Assembly: GCA_028023455.1 (NCBI GenBank)
Contig: JAQFVV010012405.1
Coordinates: 12,325,423-12,389,422 of the forward strand
Source: Epiperipatus broadwayi
Taxonomy: Eukaryota; Onychophora; Udeonychophora; Euonychophora; Peripatidae
DNA length: 64,000 nt
Direction of reading: 5' to 3'
Under the pieces are notes generated by a model. That model was not told the origin of the DNA. It ran no database searches and saw nothing but the letters and a program-made list of their open reading frames with translations. Positions 38,953-53,529 of this stretch are shown piece after piece; positions within the stretch are counted from its first letter, which is position 1, and every line of letters begins with the position of its first letter. The translations under genes and the position numbers were made by a program.

Positions 38953-40684
38953 CATTGTCAAAGAAAAATTATAATGAGGGTTTTATTGCTACAAATTATT
39001 TCTTAATTTAATCTATATAAAAAAGTATATATATATAATAATTTATTGAAATATTTTAATAATGCAGAATTATTCATAAATATATAAAATAGATTAATAT
39101 GTTATCTTGAAACAAAAATAAATAAAAAGTGGTAACATTTTGTACTACCATATTTATATAAATCAGAAAAGTCTGTAATAAAAAATATAGATGTTAATTG
39201 GAGTCAAATGCTACCACAAAATAAAAATAGACTTTTCTCAATAATATTTTTTCCCATTATCACTTAAATTATTCTGGTATTTTGGGTGTTAAAGATTTTT
39301 CCAGTGGTTTTAAATTAATTGTGAACACATGTGTATAAATTACAAGAAAATCATGGTCTTGTTGTTACATGTCAGGCATGTTAACAAATATTATTATTAT
39401 AGCAACTTCAGTAATTTACAAAAACTGAAAAATGTAAAGTGTGAATTTCTCATACAACTCCCTTTTTAGAGCTTTCCACAATTTAGAACTATATTTTAGA
39501 AGTGCATATATACCATCAAACATCAATAATTTTTTCTGACTACATCTAACACATGCTTTTAAAAAAAGATCTTTTTAGTATATTTCAGAAACATGAAAGA
39601 GATTGACATTACTGGATGATATAAGTGATGGGAAGACTTATGTGGAATTTAAGAAATGGATAAGGAAAAGAATGGAATAGAAGATTAGATGAATTGATGT
39701 TATGACTACTCTCTGGATTTGTCTATTGGACAGAATACTATTGATTGATTGAATTTAGACTTAAGTAATCAATGAATACTAAATAGTATTGCTATTATTT
39801 ATATCATTGACTAATTTCTGCATTATAATCTGTAACAGTGATGATTTTGAATTTAAAGATGAACCAAATGTATTGTGGCAAACATAAACTCCTCTATGTT
39901 ACTAAGTTAATAATTTAAATTTCAGAAAACCCTAAAGTTTTGAATCCAGCCATTTTTCTTGTATTATTCAAACATACAATGGTTGATTCTGAAGCAGAGA
40001 GAAAAGAACATCGAGTGCACCAATATGTCCTATACACTCCAAATAGAGCATTCAATCAAACATTCATTCTACAATTGTCACTGTAAAATATACTTTTCTT
40101 TTATTACAATTATATTCATTATTAATTGTAATTATTTGTTTTTAATAATGTTGCAATGACTGTAACTACTAAAAAGATTAACTCATTTTTGGAGCATTGT
40201 TCAACACCCTCATATACTATAAGCGATTTTTATTTTTCAGATTATTATCTAATTGTATTTTTATGGGAGGGGGGGATATATCTTTCCATTTATTATGAAT
40301 TTTATTAAAAATATAAATTCAATAAATGAAATTAGTCTAAATATAGAACATCATCTTTGCAACATTATTCAAAACAAAAGTCATCCGCTTAGACTTCAAG
40401 ATGAAAAATATATTTTAATGAAAAAAAATTACTTTTTAAAATCTTTATATTTAAGATATATTTCATTAAAAGATAAGTTCAAATATAAAATACATTCTTT
40501 ACATATTAGGCTTATACCAATCTTATTTTTGAGAAACCCTAATGATTTTTTTATTTTAACAATTTTACCATTATTATCTTGCACTCTACAAACATTCAAA
40601 CTGATAATAAAAAATGGCTAGTCTCCCTTATATTTCAAAACTCACACACCAATTAAAAAACGTTTGTACCAATAAATACAATGT

Positions 40685-40806
40685 CAGTTTTTGCACATTT
40701 ATTTTTAAATAAATTATTAAATAATTCAAAAGACAAAGTATAATGCAGTTTTTGCACATTTATTTTTAAATAAATTATTAAATAATTCAAAAGACAAAGT
40801 ATATAG
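40685..40806 (+). repeat. 61 bp perfect tandem duplication
   Basis: CAGTTTTTGCACATTTATTT begins at 40685 and again at 40746, and the two units are essentially identical. The ORF at 40653-41024 only crosses it. Confidence 0.92.
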
Positions 40807-40819
40807 AGAGGCTTCACAT

Positions 40820-41340
40820 CAAAATGTATACCAACTTTAATTGCAAACAACCTAATTGCTTGAAGTCTTACTATGGTGGAACCCCAAGCTAACTTATCTA
40901 CATGACTTATATGTATAATTGAGCCAAGAAAAACAATAAATATTCTTTTGTTTTCTAGGATCATGAGTTGCAACCAGAGCATAACTTTGATCCCTCTATG
41001 ACTGAGATCATTTGTTCTCAGCAAAATGACAGTAAGAGAAAGGTGAAAGAGATATGGTCAATAGCTAAGGACCATCATGCCATAAATAAATTGGATTCTA
41101 GCATCCCTACTTCTAAACAATGGCACTTGTAGCAATTACTTTCATCATTAGTATGCAAATCTACTCCTAAACATTCAATTTTATGATAATTTATTAACTA
41201 ATATTTAAAAGTAACTTTAAATCTCGATCTCAACTTCCTTTAGTCATGTAAGGCTATGATAATGATACTAATCAGTATTGAAATCACTCAGTTTTAAATA
41301 AATTTTCTTTATTTCAAATTCAAACCTGTTATGTTGTTAA
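40820..41340 (+). pseudogene. GIY-YIG endonuclease fragment of a Penelope-like element, copy 2
   Basis: One frame with stops reads NCKQPNCLKSYYGGTPS, then DHELQPEHNFDPSMTEIICS, then NDSKRKVKEIWSIA and HHAINKLDSS. This matches GIY-YIG layout: Cys pair, YYG box, His-x-Gln-x-x-His-x-F and the KRK...E segment with a terminal Asn-rich part. It is homologous to 31665-32200 at DNA level. It is broken by at least three stops and lacks an RT. Confidence 0.75.
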
Positions 41341-41633
41341 AAATGTTTTAATATTTTTGAACCATTATAATTATATTTGCAGAAATTTTGAATTATATTT
41401 AGAAATACATGTTTACAACTGAAAATTATTCTTAAAGGTATCATTTCAATTTATAAGTATGGAAAGCCAAATTTAAACCAAATTTCATAACAACAGTAAT
41501 GAGAACACTGTTGCTCACTGAAGAGTGTGTATAAATTTATAAAAAGCATATGATCAAAACTGTATTACTTTCTGTATATTACATACATAATCAAGCACTA
41601 TATAAATAGACTATTTAGATTTGCTAGTCCATA

Positions 41634-42369
41634 GAGAAGGCAGAGCTCTGCATTATTGCATGACTATCAACCTCTTGAGTTCAGAAGATTTACCCACCCA
41701 AACTCCAATACACCTACATCACATAAATTCGCAGGTCTAAATGCGTTTTTATTTAGGAATCAAAACTTATGTAAATTTGAGGCTCATAGGAAGGCTAATA
41801 TTGCAAGCTACATAAGGGATTTATTAAGTGTCGGCTTCAGCTACAGATTAATTACTAATAAAATTGATCAATTTTATAAAAAAACAATAGCTAACAATAT
41901 TTTTAAAAATAAACCTCAAATCACCCTCCCTTACATCCCTAAAGTATCTAAACAGCTTATAAATATTTTAGCTAATGAATGTAAAGTTGGCTTCTGCACC
42001 TCCACCCCCCCCCCAATACTAACAGACTCATTAACAATGCAAAGAGCAGAATCGATCCATCTCAAATTTCCCAAGTCGTATATGGCATTTCATGCCCTCA
42101 GGCTGGATGCAGTGCCACATACTATGGGGAGACCAAGGTCACTGTCTATAATAGAGCTGCTTAGAAAAGCAAAAAAGAACAATGATAACATCTCAATATT
42201 TTTTGAACATGAGAAGCAGGCCTGTCATATGTTTGAACCCTCCAATCCCAAAATAGTGTGCACTGAGGCTAACAATTGCAAAAGGAAGATAAAATAAGCA
42301 TATTTTATCATCAATGATAACAATGTGCTCAATAGACATGACACATGCTTCACTGTCTCCACAAAATGA
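41634..42369 (+). pseudogene. Penelope-like element: RT thumb/linker plus GIY-YIG C-terminus, 5'-truncated
   Basis: The open frame to 42297 has no credible ATG start; the apparent start at 41656 is TTG. It contains FRRFTHPNSNTPTSHKFAGL, typical of the RT thumb of Penelope-like elements, then ITLPYIPKVSKQLINIL, a conserved linker. It ends FEHEKQACHMFEPSN, KIVCTEANNCKRKIK and a stop, after which the frame continues as AYFIINDNNVLNRHDTC, the usual end of the GIY-YIG domain. The RT palm (catalytic Asp boxes) is missing. A degraded CUGAAGA-containing segment lies 130 bp upstream. Confidence 0.75.
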
Positions 42370-42889
42370 ACAAGTTAATTTACATATGCATTTACATACA
42401 TTACCATTTACCAATATTACAACAACAATTTAAAAACTGTTTTGGCTATAAATATGAGGGACAACACCTCAAAAGCATTAGGCCTACATTAATTTACTTG
42501 GATTGTTTTCTTACCATTAACAGCTTCTTCACCCAGAGTGTTAAAGTGCTTGTTATTACAGTAAATTCAAAATTTCAATATTCATTTCTAATTGCAGGTG
42601 GTTAAAAATGAGAATCTATTTCTCTCCTGTTATAAAATGAATAAGTTTATGCAATTCATTTTCAAGTTATATATCAGACACACAATTGCATACAGATTTC
42701 AATTCATCATGGTGAGCAAAGGTTGGTTTATATAATGATAAACTCTAAGCATAAGTGATCCAGTTATACTTTTTAAACTGATGGTCACAGATGAGTGCAT
42801 GCTACTTTATAAAAATCTTATGACCAAATATTTATTCCCTTCTACTTTTTATTTATTAGACAATTATTGTATCATTAGTCAAATACTGC

Positions 42890-43520
42890 ACTAAAACATC
42901 AGAATTGTTTTAACTTAAATTGCAAATTTTGAGTAAATTATTGTTCAGATTACATAAATTAATAAACTTCTATTTAAAATTTAAACTACTATTTATAATT
43001 TTTTAAAAAATGACAAAATAAATCTACCTTTATCAATACAAATGCATTCTTATTTAGCCAATTATAAATCACAACCATATGACATTGAATTATATTGATA
43101 ATGTCCTCAATTAAAGGTAAGTATGCCCAAATAAAATGTGAGTGTAATCACATTATTCTTTTAAAGAAGTAAATATTACATATCTTTTGTAAAAATTAAG
43201 CATAAATATGTAAATAGACTACAAAACATATAGGTTTTCTTTTATAAAATTTAATAAAAAAAATGAAAATGCCCAAAAGCTTTAACGAGTGCTTTTATAC
43301 ACAGAAAATAAAAAAAACTATCAATAAGCAATGTTGTAGGCTGGCTGTTGGATTGTTTGTAAGTATTTGTCTGTATAGTACGGCATCTTGAGATTTTATT
43401 TTAAATTAATAAATCAATATTATTTTAGTTCTAGTTTTTACCATCAGGTGATTGCAAATGCCAAAATAATGCTAAAGATAGCTGCATGACAATGAATTAA
43501 AGCTAAAGCACAGTACCAAC
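42890..43520 (+). repeat. dispersed block A, copy 2 (downstream of the Penelope-like fragment)
   Basis: Homologous to 30000-30560. It lies about 500 bp after the end of the Penelope-like coding remnant and may be its 3' untranslated part. Confidence 0.6.
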
Positions 43521-46500
43521 CTTATATACAAGATTTATCTGGTGGAATTAATTAAGGAGTTAAAATTTAACCTTTAATAACAAACTAAATAAAAAAGATT
43601 ATTGATAGGACTCTGCCATCAGTAAATATTGATTAATTTTCTCCTTTCAACCATTCAAATGAAACAAAGTAAATATCACATTCTTATTAAGAAACAATTA
43701 TTTTAAAAGATAAACAAATTGCATAAAGGCAAAAAGTATTTTTATCTCTTGCTTAGAAAGAACACTTCCTATTTTTTTTAAAATTTTATGAATAGTATGA
43801 CGTTTAAATACTTTAGTTAAGAATGATTGAAGGGATGAGAGACCCATATGCTACTAAATTTAAGAACATCATGGAGAAAATGATGAAGAGGAACTGACTA
43901 ATTGCTCCAAGCCAAATCACAAGAGCAACATGGGAGAAGGTTGGATCTACTTTTCTTCAAATAGATATGTAATTGCTGTCATTTTTGTATTTGTAGCATT
44001 CAATATAGAAACAGAATAAAAAATTTAAAAAAAAAAAAATCATACAAAGTGGAATTTTTTAAATTTTGTAGTGACAAGTTATTCAAATACATGTTTGTAG
44101 TCAGAGGCATAAATTGCCTATCACAACACCACTGACTAGTTTAAGTCAATAGGTTCAATTTTCTTTACTAAGTCTAGCGTAAGTTTTGTTCACAATTTAA
44201 AGGACTTTTCAATTTTTCCAGTATATCTTTGAATCCTTTTTAAAATTAGCTAGAAGTTTAACATACGCATAATGCAATTTTTACCATGATGAAAAATAAC
44301 TATTATTATTACAAAAAGTCTTTTGGGAGCTTTTTAATAGAGATTTTGCAATTATATTGTATATTTCAATGTCATGTGACACCCTCAAAATGTTCTGTGC
44401 ATGAAAGATCAAAATTTTTTCTTTATAAAATGAAATTCCATTATTTTGGAAAACATTAAATAGTGAACTATCATTTATTATTGGTTCTGACTACATTTTT
44501 TTACTCTATCTGAATTCACTCGAGATCTTAAAGTATAAGAGCTAAATAAAATTGACACTATCTAATTTTATATATGTAGTTATTGATGATGATGATTTTC
44601 TAAAGAAATAAAATAAAACTTGATTTTCTTTATACTGATCCATCATCACTATATATATACTAATTGTGTTATTTTAAATATCAATTTGGTTTATAAATAT
44701 TTTTAAAAAGAATCGTGTGTGTATATATATAATTGTGTTTTTTTTTATGTTTATATGTAATTTTATTTTACAACTCTTTGAAAAAAACATTTTAATTATG
44801 TATATAAACTACGATAGAAGGTTGCATCATTTCAGGTCCGTTTCATATGTCTAAATTAACATTTAAAAATCCAACCAATTAAATTATCTGTAACATATAC
44901 TTAACAATTTCGTTCTCACCCTAAAATTGCCAGCCAATCAGCTCATACAATACAAATAGTTACTCGGATTACAACGCTAAAGTAGACTAGGCATAACTTT
45001 TGAAAGATTATATATACTTAAACAATGTTGCACAAACATACCCGAATATTATTTTACATATAACATTTTATTAATACTAAAAAAATAATAATAATTTATT
45101 TAAATATATTTTTGGAATGTTACGGTTTCATCATTTAACTCAAATTTAATTCATTTTTCATTTCCTTCTTTTAATTGAAATCTTTACATATGTGCTTATT
45201 ATTTTCATTTGCATTAATAAATAAAAAGTCATATTATTATTAAAAAGTATACGGACTTCATTGCATATTCAAACACGTAAGTATTTTCTTATATATTGGC
45301 CCTATAATTTTTTTTCTACTACTAATAATAAAGATTTCATTTCATTGATAATATTTTTTTAATTATCAATAAATTGGGGGGGGGGGGGACTGTAAACATT
45401 AAAATTCCGCTGTACAAAATTTAAAACTTAATTTATTATATAGTAATATTTGAAATAGAGGCATTCTTCATATGTCTGGAGCTTAATTGTAAATATAGGA
45501 TATGAAATAGTGCGGATAGTTGAAGGGTGCTTGAAAGTCTGTGTTCAAACCCCCTATATTTATTATATAGTAAAAATGTAATAAACTGATTGCTTTAAAC
45601 CTAATTTTTAAGGTAAATTATTTTTATAGGATTATTTTAATAAGCAGAATTTTATATAAAACAGATATACTTTCAATACGTATGATATAAAACAGTGTGT
45701 GCAAATTGAAATATTTTTGTACGCATTATCGAAAAAACTTTTTAAAAATGAATTTATATCTTGCAGTTAATTTTTTTATTTATTTGTATTATAAGTACAG
45801 TATTTATTTTTGCCCTATAAATCAAGTTGTGATTATCCGCTTGAGGTCGCAGACTGCCAGTAAAGTTATACAGGTTTTTTTTTCTCTCTCTGTCAAAGAG
45901 TAAAGAAACGCCTCACTGTAATAATGTGTCATATATTTTGAGTTAATACATTTGTATATAGAAATCGCTCAAATTATTTGCCACTATTCGTTTATTCTTT
46001 TTAAGTTTAAATATATATTAATTTATTTCATCGATTAAATAAATTAATAATAAATCTTTTACTGCAGGTTTTTTGCAAAAATATTTTTATAAAACTAAAA
46101 CAGGAATTAAATTTTAAAAAATAAAAAGTATGGTTTTGATTTTAATCGTTATTTCGTCAACACAAACTCATTAATATATTTATCATTTATTTTCTCAATC
46201 CATTTATGAACTACTCTGAATCAATTAATAGTTTATTCTAGAACTTTTTAATTTTTATTGACTTATTAATTTAACAGTATATTTATTCAATTAAATAGAT
46301 AAATATGTTAACATTAAGTATAATAAACTAAAAAGTTATAAGTTTTAAAACTGATGACTGACATAATTAAATAATAATAAGCACATTTGTCTTAAAAATA
46401 TAAGCATCCCTTTTCGCATTTACAACTAGAGATAACTAGATTAATATTAAATATAAATATAATGATATATGAATAGTTAAGTAGACATATATCTAAGTGC

Positions 46501-46958
46501 TGACATATGGATGAATAAACAAAACGATACATATATAAAAAACAGAGAAAAATATAAAAATATAAATGACAGAGACATAAACAAGTAAGCAAATATACAA
46601 TTAGTAGATCGATATGCAGTCGAATAGATAAATAAACATATAAATAGTTAAGTATTAGATAGATAGAAAATTTTTTACATAGATATACAAAGAAATAGAT
46701 AAATAGAAAGATAGGCAAACCAATAGATACAGATAGATGAAGAATGATTGAATATATGGAGAGAGGATCAGATTAACTTAATAACAAATTGTTAAGTAGA
46801 GAAACAAAAAAAATAGTTAATTAAGTAGATGATTATATAAAAGAATAGAAAGCAGATAGATAGATAAATAGATAGATAATAGATGCAAAGGTAGTTAGCT
46901 AAAAATATGCAAATAGACAGACAGATAAATAGAAAAGTAGATAGAAAAACAGGCAAAC
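43521..46958. other. AT-rich non-coding stretch
   Basis: I see a run of 13 G at 45377-45389, a family 1 repeat end at 45504-45560 (CTTGAAAGTCTGTGTTCAAA on the plus strand), and scattered TAGATA text leading into the GATA tract. ORFs at 45697-45903 and 46392-46718 are not recognised. Confidence 0.5.
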
Positions 46959-47317
<359 letters not shown>

Positions 47318-47987
47318 TACTAATAAACATGTATATAAATTAATTTAAAAATACACAGGTACGTATTTATTAAGTAAATGGTGAAAGGCACATAAATGAA
47401 TTAATAAATAGATAGATAAATATCTTAGTTCAAAACAAGTTGTAAATATATGAAATTAAATTACATATAATCTAAAGAATGCCTATAAGAACATAAAACC
47501 ATTCCTCAACAAGAAAAGCTTGAATTCCTTGACATTTGTTTGTAGTAGATACTATCTTTTATCCTTTAACGGTAGTGAAAAATATTTCTATAGTCTACAG
47601 TTTATATATATATATATAAGAAAATCAATATTGGCATAATAAACTGAAAACTGTAGTATGAATTAAAGTTGTCAACATATAAATGGGAAATGCGTATTCT
47701 ATTACAACATTAATTTGATTACATTTTTCTAAAGTAAATAGTAATAAAAATGAATATAACTTTATATCTAAATAGCATAGAGAATTTTATATTTTTTAAC
47801 TTAGATAACTTCATTATATTTCTAAAAGTACAACTTGTAATAACTCGATTAGTATTAATGGAAATGTTTCCATACAAATAAACTATAATTTAAAAGATAT
47901 GATTCAGATAATCAAAGAATATTTAAATTTATCTAGAAATTATAGGCAAGTAAAAAAAAAGTACTTATTTTATGTATACTAAACTAT

Positions 47988-48065
47988 AAGCGACGGCTGC
48001 CTTACAGGCAATTGTCCCGGGTTAGCGGGTTCGCTTCCCGGCTGATGCTATGACACATGAGAAAA
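47988..48065 (+). mobile_element. tRNA-derived SINE, 5'-truncated
   Basis: Begins inside the element (GCGACGGCTGCCTTACAGGC) and retains GGGTTCGCTTCCCGGCTGAT and ACACATGAG. The A box is missing. It matches the 19.1 kb copy closely. Confidence 0.82.
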
Positions 48066-48181
48066 ATTAAAAATAATCAATTTAAAACAAAATTGAAACA
48101 GACAACTCATTATAAATAAAAAAAAATTATTTAATATACCAATCCGGCACAATTTTGTTTTAAATTAATTATTTTTAATTT
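48066..48181. repeat. imperfect inverted repeat beside the SINE
   Basis: AATTAAAAATAATCAATTTA followed by AAACAAAATTG at the left is nearly the reverse complement of CAATTTTGTTTTAAATTAAT followed by TATTTTTAATT at the right, with about 55 bases between. Confidence 0.65.
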
Positions 48182-50480
48182 TATATATAAAAGGCAACAT
48201 TATGGACAAATATTAATATTGAAATGTGACAATTTTATAAAGTACTAAACTATAAAATATTAATGTGTATTATAATTTGTAAAGAACAATAAAAATTTAT
48301 ACTATAAATTATTAATAAAAATAAAATATTATAATTATTATTATTATCAACAAATTCTAAAACAGTATTAGTCTTTTGTTAAAAATTCTGATGTTACTAA
48401 AAGAAATTCCCATATTAATTATAACTATTTGGCGTGCTAATGTTTCTTTATTATATTTTTTAAAACTATCTGGAAAATCTCAAGTTTATTCACAACTTTC
48501 AATGAAAATTTTCTTTTGATCATATTAATAATAATAATATTGTATCTACAATTAAATAACTACAGCTATATTCAAATATAGATTATAATAATTATTTTTT
48601 GATATATATCTGGTTAACTTTTCTTGTATCATCGAAATTGATATGAACTCTAGGAATGCTGAATAAGAAAAGCTTAAAATAAAAGTTTTATTATATTATA
48701 CTAAGCAGCTTTAGATATCTTAATCCAGATATCATACACATACCAATGACTAGTGGATGAGATGGTTGTGAATAAAATATATAATATAAATTTTATGTAA
48801 ATATATACAAATGACTAATATAGCCCACTTTTTTGAGAGAGGGAAACAGAATTCCTTCTTATTTATGAGTTAAGATCATTGGTGTGTATGCCAAATCTGC
48901 TTTGTTTTGCATTTAGAATCATTCCTTTCTATACAGACAACGCTAGTTGATGTAGAATATGTGACGGAGTTATATAAAATTTGCATTATATTTTTTACCC
49001 ACAATCCTCTCATCCATTAGTCATTGGTATGAATATGATATTAGAACTAAAATATGGAAAGTTGCTTAGCATAATATAATAAATCTTTTATCTTAATCCG
49101 AAATCTTAGGCTTATATCAATAATTATTTTTATTTAAATGACTGTATAAATTAGTGATGCTTTTTGTTATATTTTTAATTGTTCCTTAAATTGTATCAAT
49201 AATTTAAAAGAGTTCTTTTTTAAAATCGGATGAGAAATTACTGATTTATTTCAGTTCGGTAGATAATTATAAAATATATTTACAATAAAATCATTGTTGA
49301 TATCTGTAAAGTCTTAATTCTCATGCAACGGTGGATTTGTAAGTAGATAAACTAAAGGTACATTATTTGATCACATGACTTAGCTGATGAGAATTGATGT
49401 TGATTAGATATTTATCTTTGATGGAATGACCAGTAACATGGTTTTTTTTTTAAAAGATACAAATTAGATTTCTCTAACATTTGTTAAATATTTTGAATAT
49501 TTTATTACGTAAAAAAAAAAAAATTGTTGACGTAAAATTTAATAACAAGTTTTTTTTTCATTTATATAATTGTAATTTTAAAATGTGTCATGGTAATATA
49601 TATTATCAATATTTTTAATATTTATATTGAAGATTTAAAAGATAATTTCCTAATTTTTCCCTTTTATGCTATGCAAATGATTATAACACTTTTAAGTCCA
49701 TTTATACACCCTGTAATCTAATTCTATATAAGAGGATATAAACAATTTTTTGAAATGGTGTGAAATTTTATAAAATGAGCATATAATGGAAAGAATGTTC
49801 AATAGTTTTTTATTCCAAAAAATTAACATTTTCAAACTTTTCTTATAATATTAAAATTATATAATAAATTTAGTAGTAATTCAAAAAAATCTTGATATTT
49901 TGTTTGCAAGCAATAAATGTGGCTTTCATCGCATTAAAGTTGTGTTCAATAAAGTTTTAAATTTATAAACTTATTTTTAGGGATGAAGTCAATTTAATGA
50001 TTTTACTAAAACATATATTATTTATCACTTTGACTATTCCTAGTTTAAAAAATAGATAAGTAGTTTAGAACAGAGTCTAAAAAGCTAGTCACAGAATGTA
50101 ATCAATCTTTGATAGAGTTCTTTGATAGAGTTTTAATTTGGACAATTTCTACATAAATTTGCTAGCCATAAAATTATCTTAACAAATAACATTTCAAATA
50201 TATTTTGTTAATACCTGTATTTATATTAAACATACTTCTAAACTATTTTATATTCAGCTTTGCCATTATGATTTGCTAAAGTTTGCTGATGTAATTATTT
50301 ATAACATAATCTTTATAAAAATTATTAATAGAATAACAAAAATTATACTTTATATAATTTATATACTATATTCTTTTTAATACATGTTTTATATATTTCT
50401 TAATTTTTTTTTGCTTATATTTTTAAATATATTATATGTATAATTCTGTAATTGACTTAAATATATAGTTGAATTTAATA
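48182..50480. other. AT-rich non-coding stretch
   Basis: No gene or repeat recognised. Homopolymer A/T runs only. Confidence 0.5.
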
Positions 50481-50481
50481 A

Positions 50482-50737
<256 letters not shown>

Positions 50738-51062
50738 TAAAAAACTAACTTTATTCAGACTAGAAGAGGATGTTACATTAATACTTTTTGCATACATGTG
50801 TTTATATTGATGTTTCTGAGGATTATGTATAACCATCAAACATCACATTGTATAGATCTAAGTTCTTCATAAATCCTTACTGGTATAAACTGGGGGAGCA
50901 ATGAATTGTTTGCTTCAGTTTATAATATTAAATTTATATGTCCTTTGGCAGCTCTTTTTTTAATTCCATTGTTTCTCTTTGAATTGTTTTTCACAGTTAT
51001 CTAATTTACATTTGGATAATTAATACATATGTATACAGTATGTATATATATATATATATATT

Positions 51063-52994
51063 GTAATGGAATATAATATTTCGTTACATTATTTTAAAAT
51101 GAAAATAAAAAGATCATAAATAAAAATTGATTTATTAAAAATAAAAAAAACTTAAGAACTGAAAATTAACAGTTGTTTAATATATATATTGTCGCGCAGA
51201 TGGAAAACTTAAACTATTTTAAGAAAAAGTATTTGAAAGTATTTTTTTTTTTTGTAAAAAAGTAAAAATATAAAGATTTATATTTTAAAAATAGAAATAA
51301 TGTTGATTTCTATAATCTTAGAAAATGGAAATGATTGTTTTATTAATTAAATGATTGTTTGAAAGCAAACTAGCCCTTGAGGCACTTAAAATAAATTAAA
51401 TGGTAAGAGAATACAAAGAAATTAAATGACCAATGCAAGCACAAAAATGACAGCACAGACCATATCTGAAACACGAAAGAATTAGTGATGTCTTGCTCAT
51501 TAAATTCCAAGATTTGATAAGAGGCTAAGAAAAATATAAAAGCCAAATAATTATTATAATTGGGATTTGAGAGCTGACTATGAATATAATCGTTAGAACT
51601 AGCTATACTGCAGATTTTCATGATGTGGAAGTCAGCAATAAATTTAATTTTCTGGACAACGAGCTGAGCCCTATAGATGACAGTTCCTGACCAAATGCAT
51701 GGCAAGTAGCAGTTTCATTTCAAAGAAGGACAAAAATCTACGAAAGTGATCATGAAGATGGACTTTTAAATCTGCTAAATCCATAAAGCATGAACTCTTG
51801 TGTCTATCTAATAAGAACTTTCCTAAAATTGCAATTAATTAATAGCTGAAAATAAGAACTCTTATCTGACTTAAAAAATGCAAATTCAATTGTTAATATT
51901 TTCTTTTTTATGCAGATGTTTAAGCAATCATTTCCATTTCATTTTGTGTGTGTGTGTTATGTTTTAACTAAAATTTATTTTAATTTAAGTTGGGTGTAGA
52001 TAGCTGCATGGATAAAGATTAATAACTATGTTTAAATTTGTTTATGTTTAGTTTAAGGGATTTTAATTTCAGGCTATTTGTTTCGTAGTTAGAACGATGC
52101 TTGGGGAGGGATATATGGGTGTTTATATCAATGTAGTGTGAAGCATGTTTAGCATACAGGGCAACGTGCCCAACTGAATGCATGACCCCAAAGAGGCAGT
52201 CATATTGTTGCAATAGTCGCAGACATATTTCCTGCGCCATTGACCATTGACCCCTTCTAGCTCTGGAAAGATTATAAGTCGGCAGAAGACCGCTCTCCCC
52301 CATGCGTAGCACTCTTTAAAAAAATTATATACATGATTCCTTAGTCAGACAGATGCACATTCCTGTTCTGGACACGGATTATTTCCTTCAAATAATATCA
52401 TGCTGTCAGATGCACATTTCTGTTGGCATGGTTTTACGCTAGCATCTTCATATTGCATTGATTGCGACTATACATCTGGACACAGGCATTGGGTTGACTA
52501 TAAACTTTTAGTCTGAGATTGAATGAATGTTTTGATAAGTTTTTAAGTGAAAAAAATCTATGTAGCCTATCTATACTCAACATGCTAAAGTAAAATATAA
52601 TTTAAATATCCATCTGTGCGGTCTATTTAAAATAGTAATTTAAATTTAAAAAAATTAATGTTAAAATCTAAAAATAAATTTATTCCTCAATTTTAAATGT
52701 GCGTTAATAAAATCTATTTGTGTGTTAATTACTGGCAGTGGCTTCTTTTATTTTATTGTTTTAAATATTAATATATTTTGAGAATCTAAATCTATTAAAA
52801 CTTATAAAAATGTTTAAAATCTCTGCTACTCTATGAGCCAGTGACATTGGGCAAACGGTCAGAATAATATATATAAAAGTTTTTTTGAATCTTAACTTAC
52901 ATATCTGCCTACTATATAGTTTTTTCTAGGTTCAAACGCCTAGATGGCGCCCTTGTAGTGAAGATACATTAAGACTCTTTCAGTGACCGTTAAA
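51063..52994 (+). repeat. ~1.93 kb direct duplication, copy 1
   Basis: Aligns along its full length with 53530-55467, with identity clearly above 90% by eye. The minus-strand ORFs (51370-51705, 52019-52312) have counterparts in the other copy but carry differences that break one of them. I recognise no family. Contents include AGATGCACATT(C/T)CTGTT twice and GCCTAGATGGCGCCCTTGTA near the end. Confidence 0.92.
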
Positions 52995-53529
52995 GTGGTC
53001 TCCCAATGTGGCACAATCTTTAATAAACCACGAGTGCCCTGAGAATTTTAAAAACAAATCATGCCAGTAAGATTTTTCTTTAAGAATAAGTATAGATATA
53101 TGTTTTGTATTATCATAAAGTTATAGTTTGAATTTTGTGTAAAAAGTACTGCCAGTAAAAAAATTGCACATATGTAGAAATAAATGTGAGGAATAAAATG
53201 TAATAATTAATATAAATCATAATTTAATTTAAAAAAAAAAAAGTCTAAAATCACGTAACTTCTTTGACTTGCCTAAGTTAATAATGAAATGTAGGGAAAA
53301 GGGAACTCTTGAGGGAGGAGGTGTAATCTCGTCTGGGGTAAAAAGGAAAGAATAGTCAGCATTTTTTTTCTTGTAATTACTAACCAAAGTTATGTCTTTT
53401 CATTAATAACCAAAGTTTTGTCTTTTTAAAAAAATTTAGTATAATCAATTTGTGTAATGTCATTTACTAACACTAAGTAAATTCTTTTTTTTTTTAATGT
53501 TTTTGTTTTTTGAGGAAGTTTACTGATAT
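52995..53529. other. spacer between the duplicated segments
   Basis: Unique in this window. It has an AATAAACC near 53020 and poly(A)/poly(T) runs. No gene seen. Confidence 0.5.

Noticed and set aside
40253-40621. 122-codon plus-strand ORF
   Set aside because: Composition is Ile/Leu/Lys/Asn-rich as expected by chance in AT-rich DNA, and no domain, repeat homology or splice context was recognised.
41510-41600. Hammerhead at 41.5 kb
   Set aside because: CTGAAGA is present and the segment resembles 29.58 kb, but the GAAA core and stem II are lost, so it is only a decayed relic.
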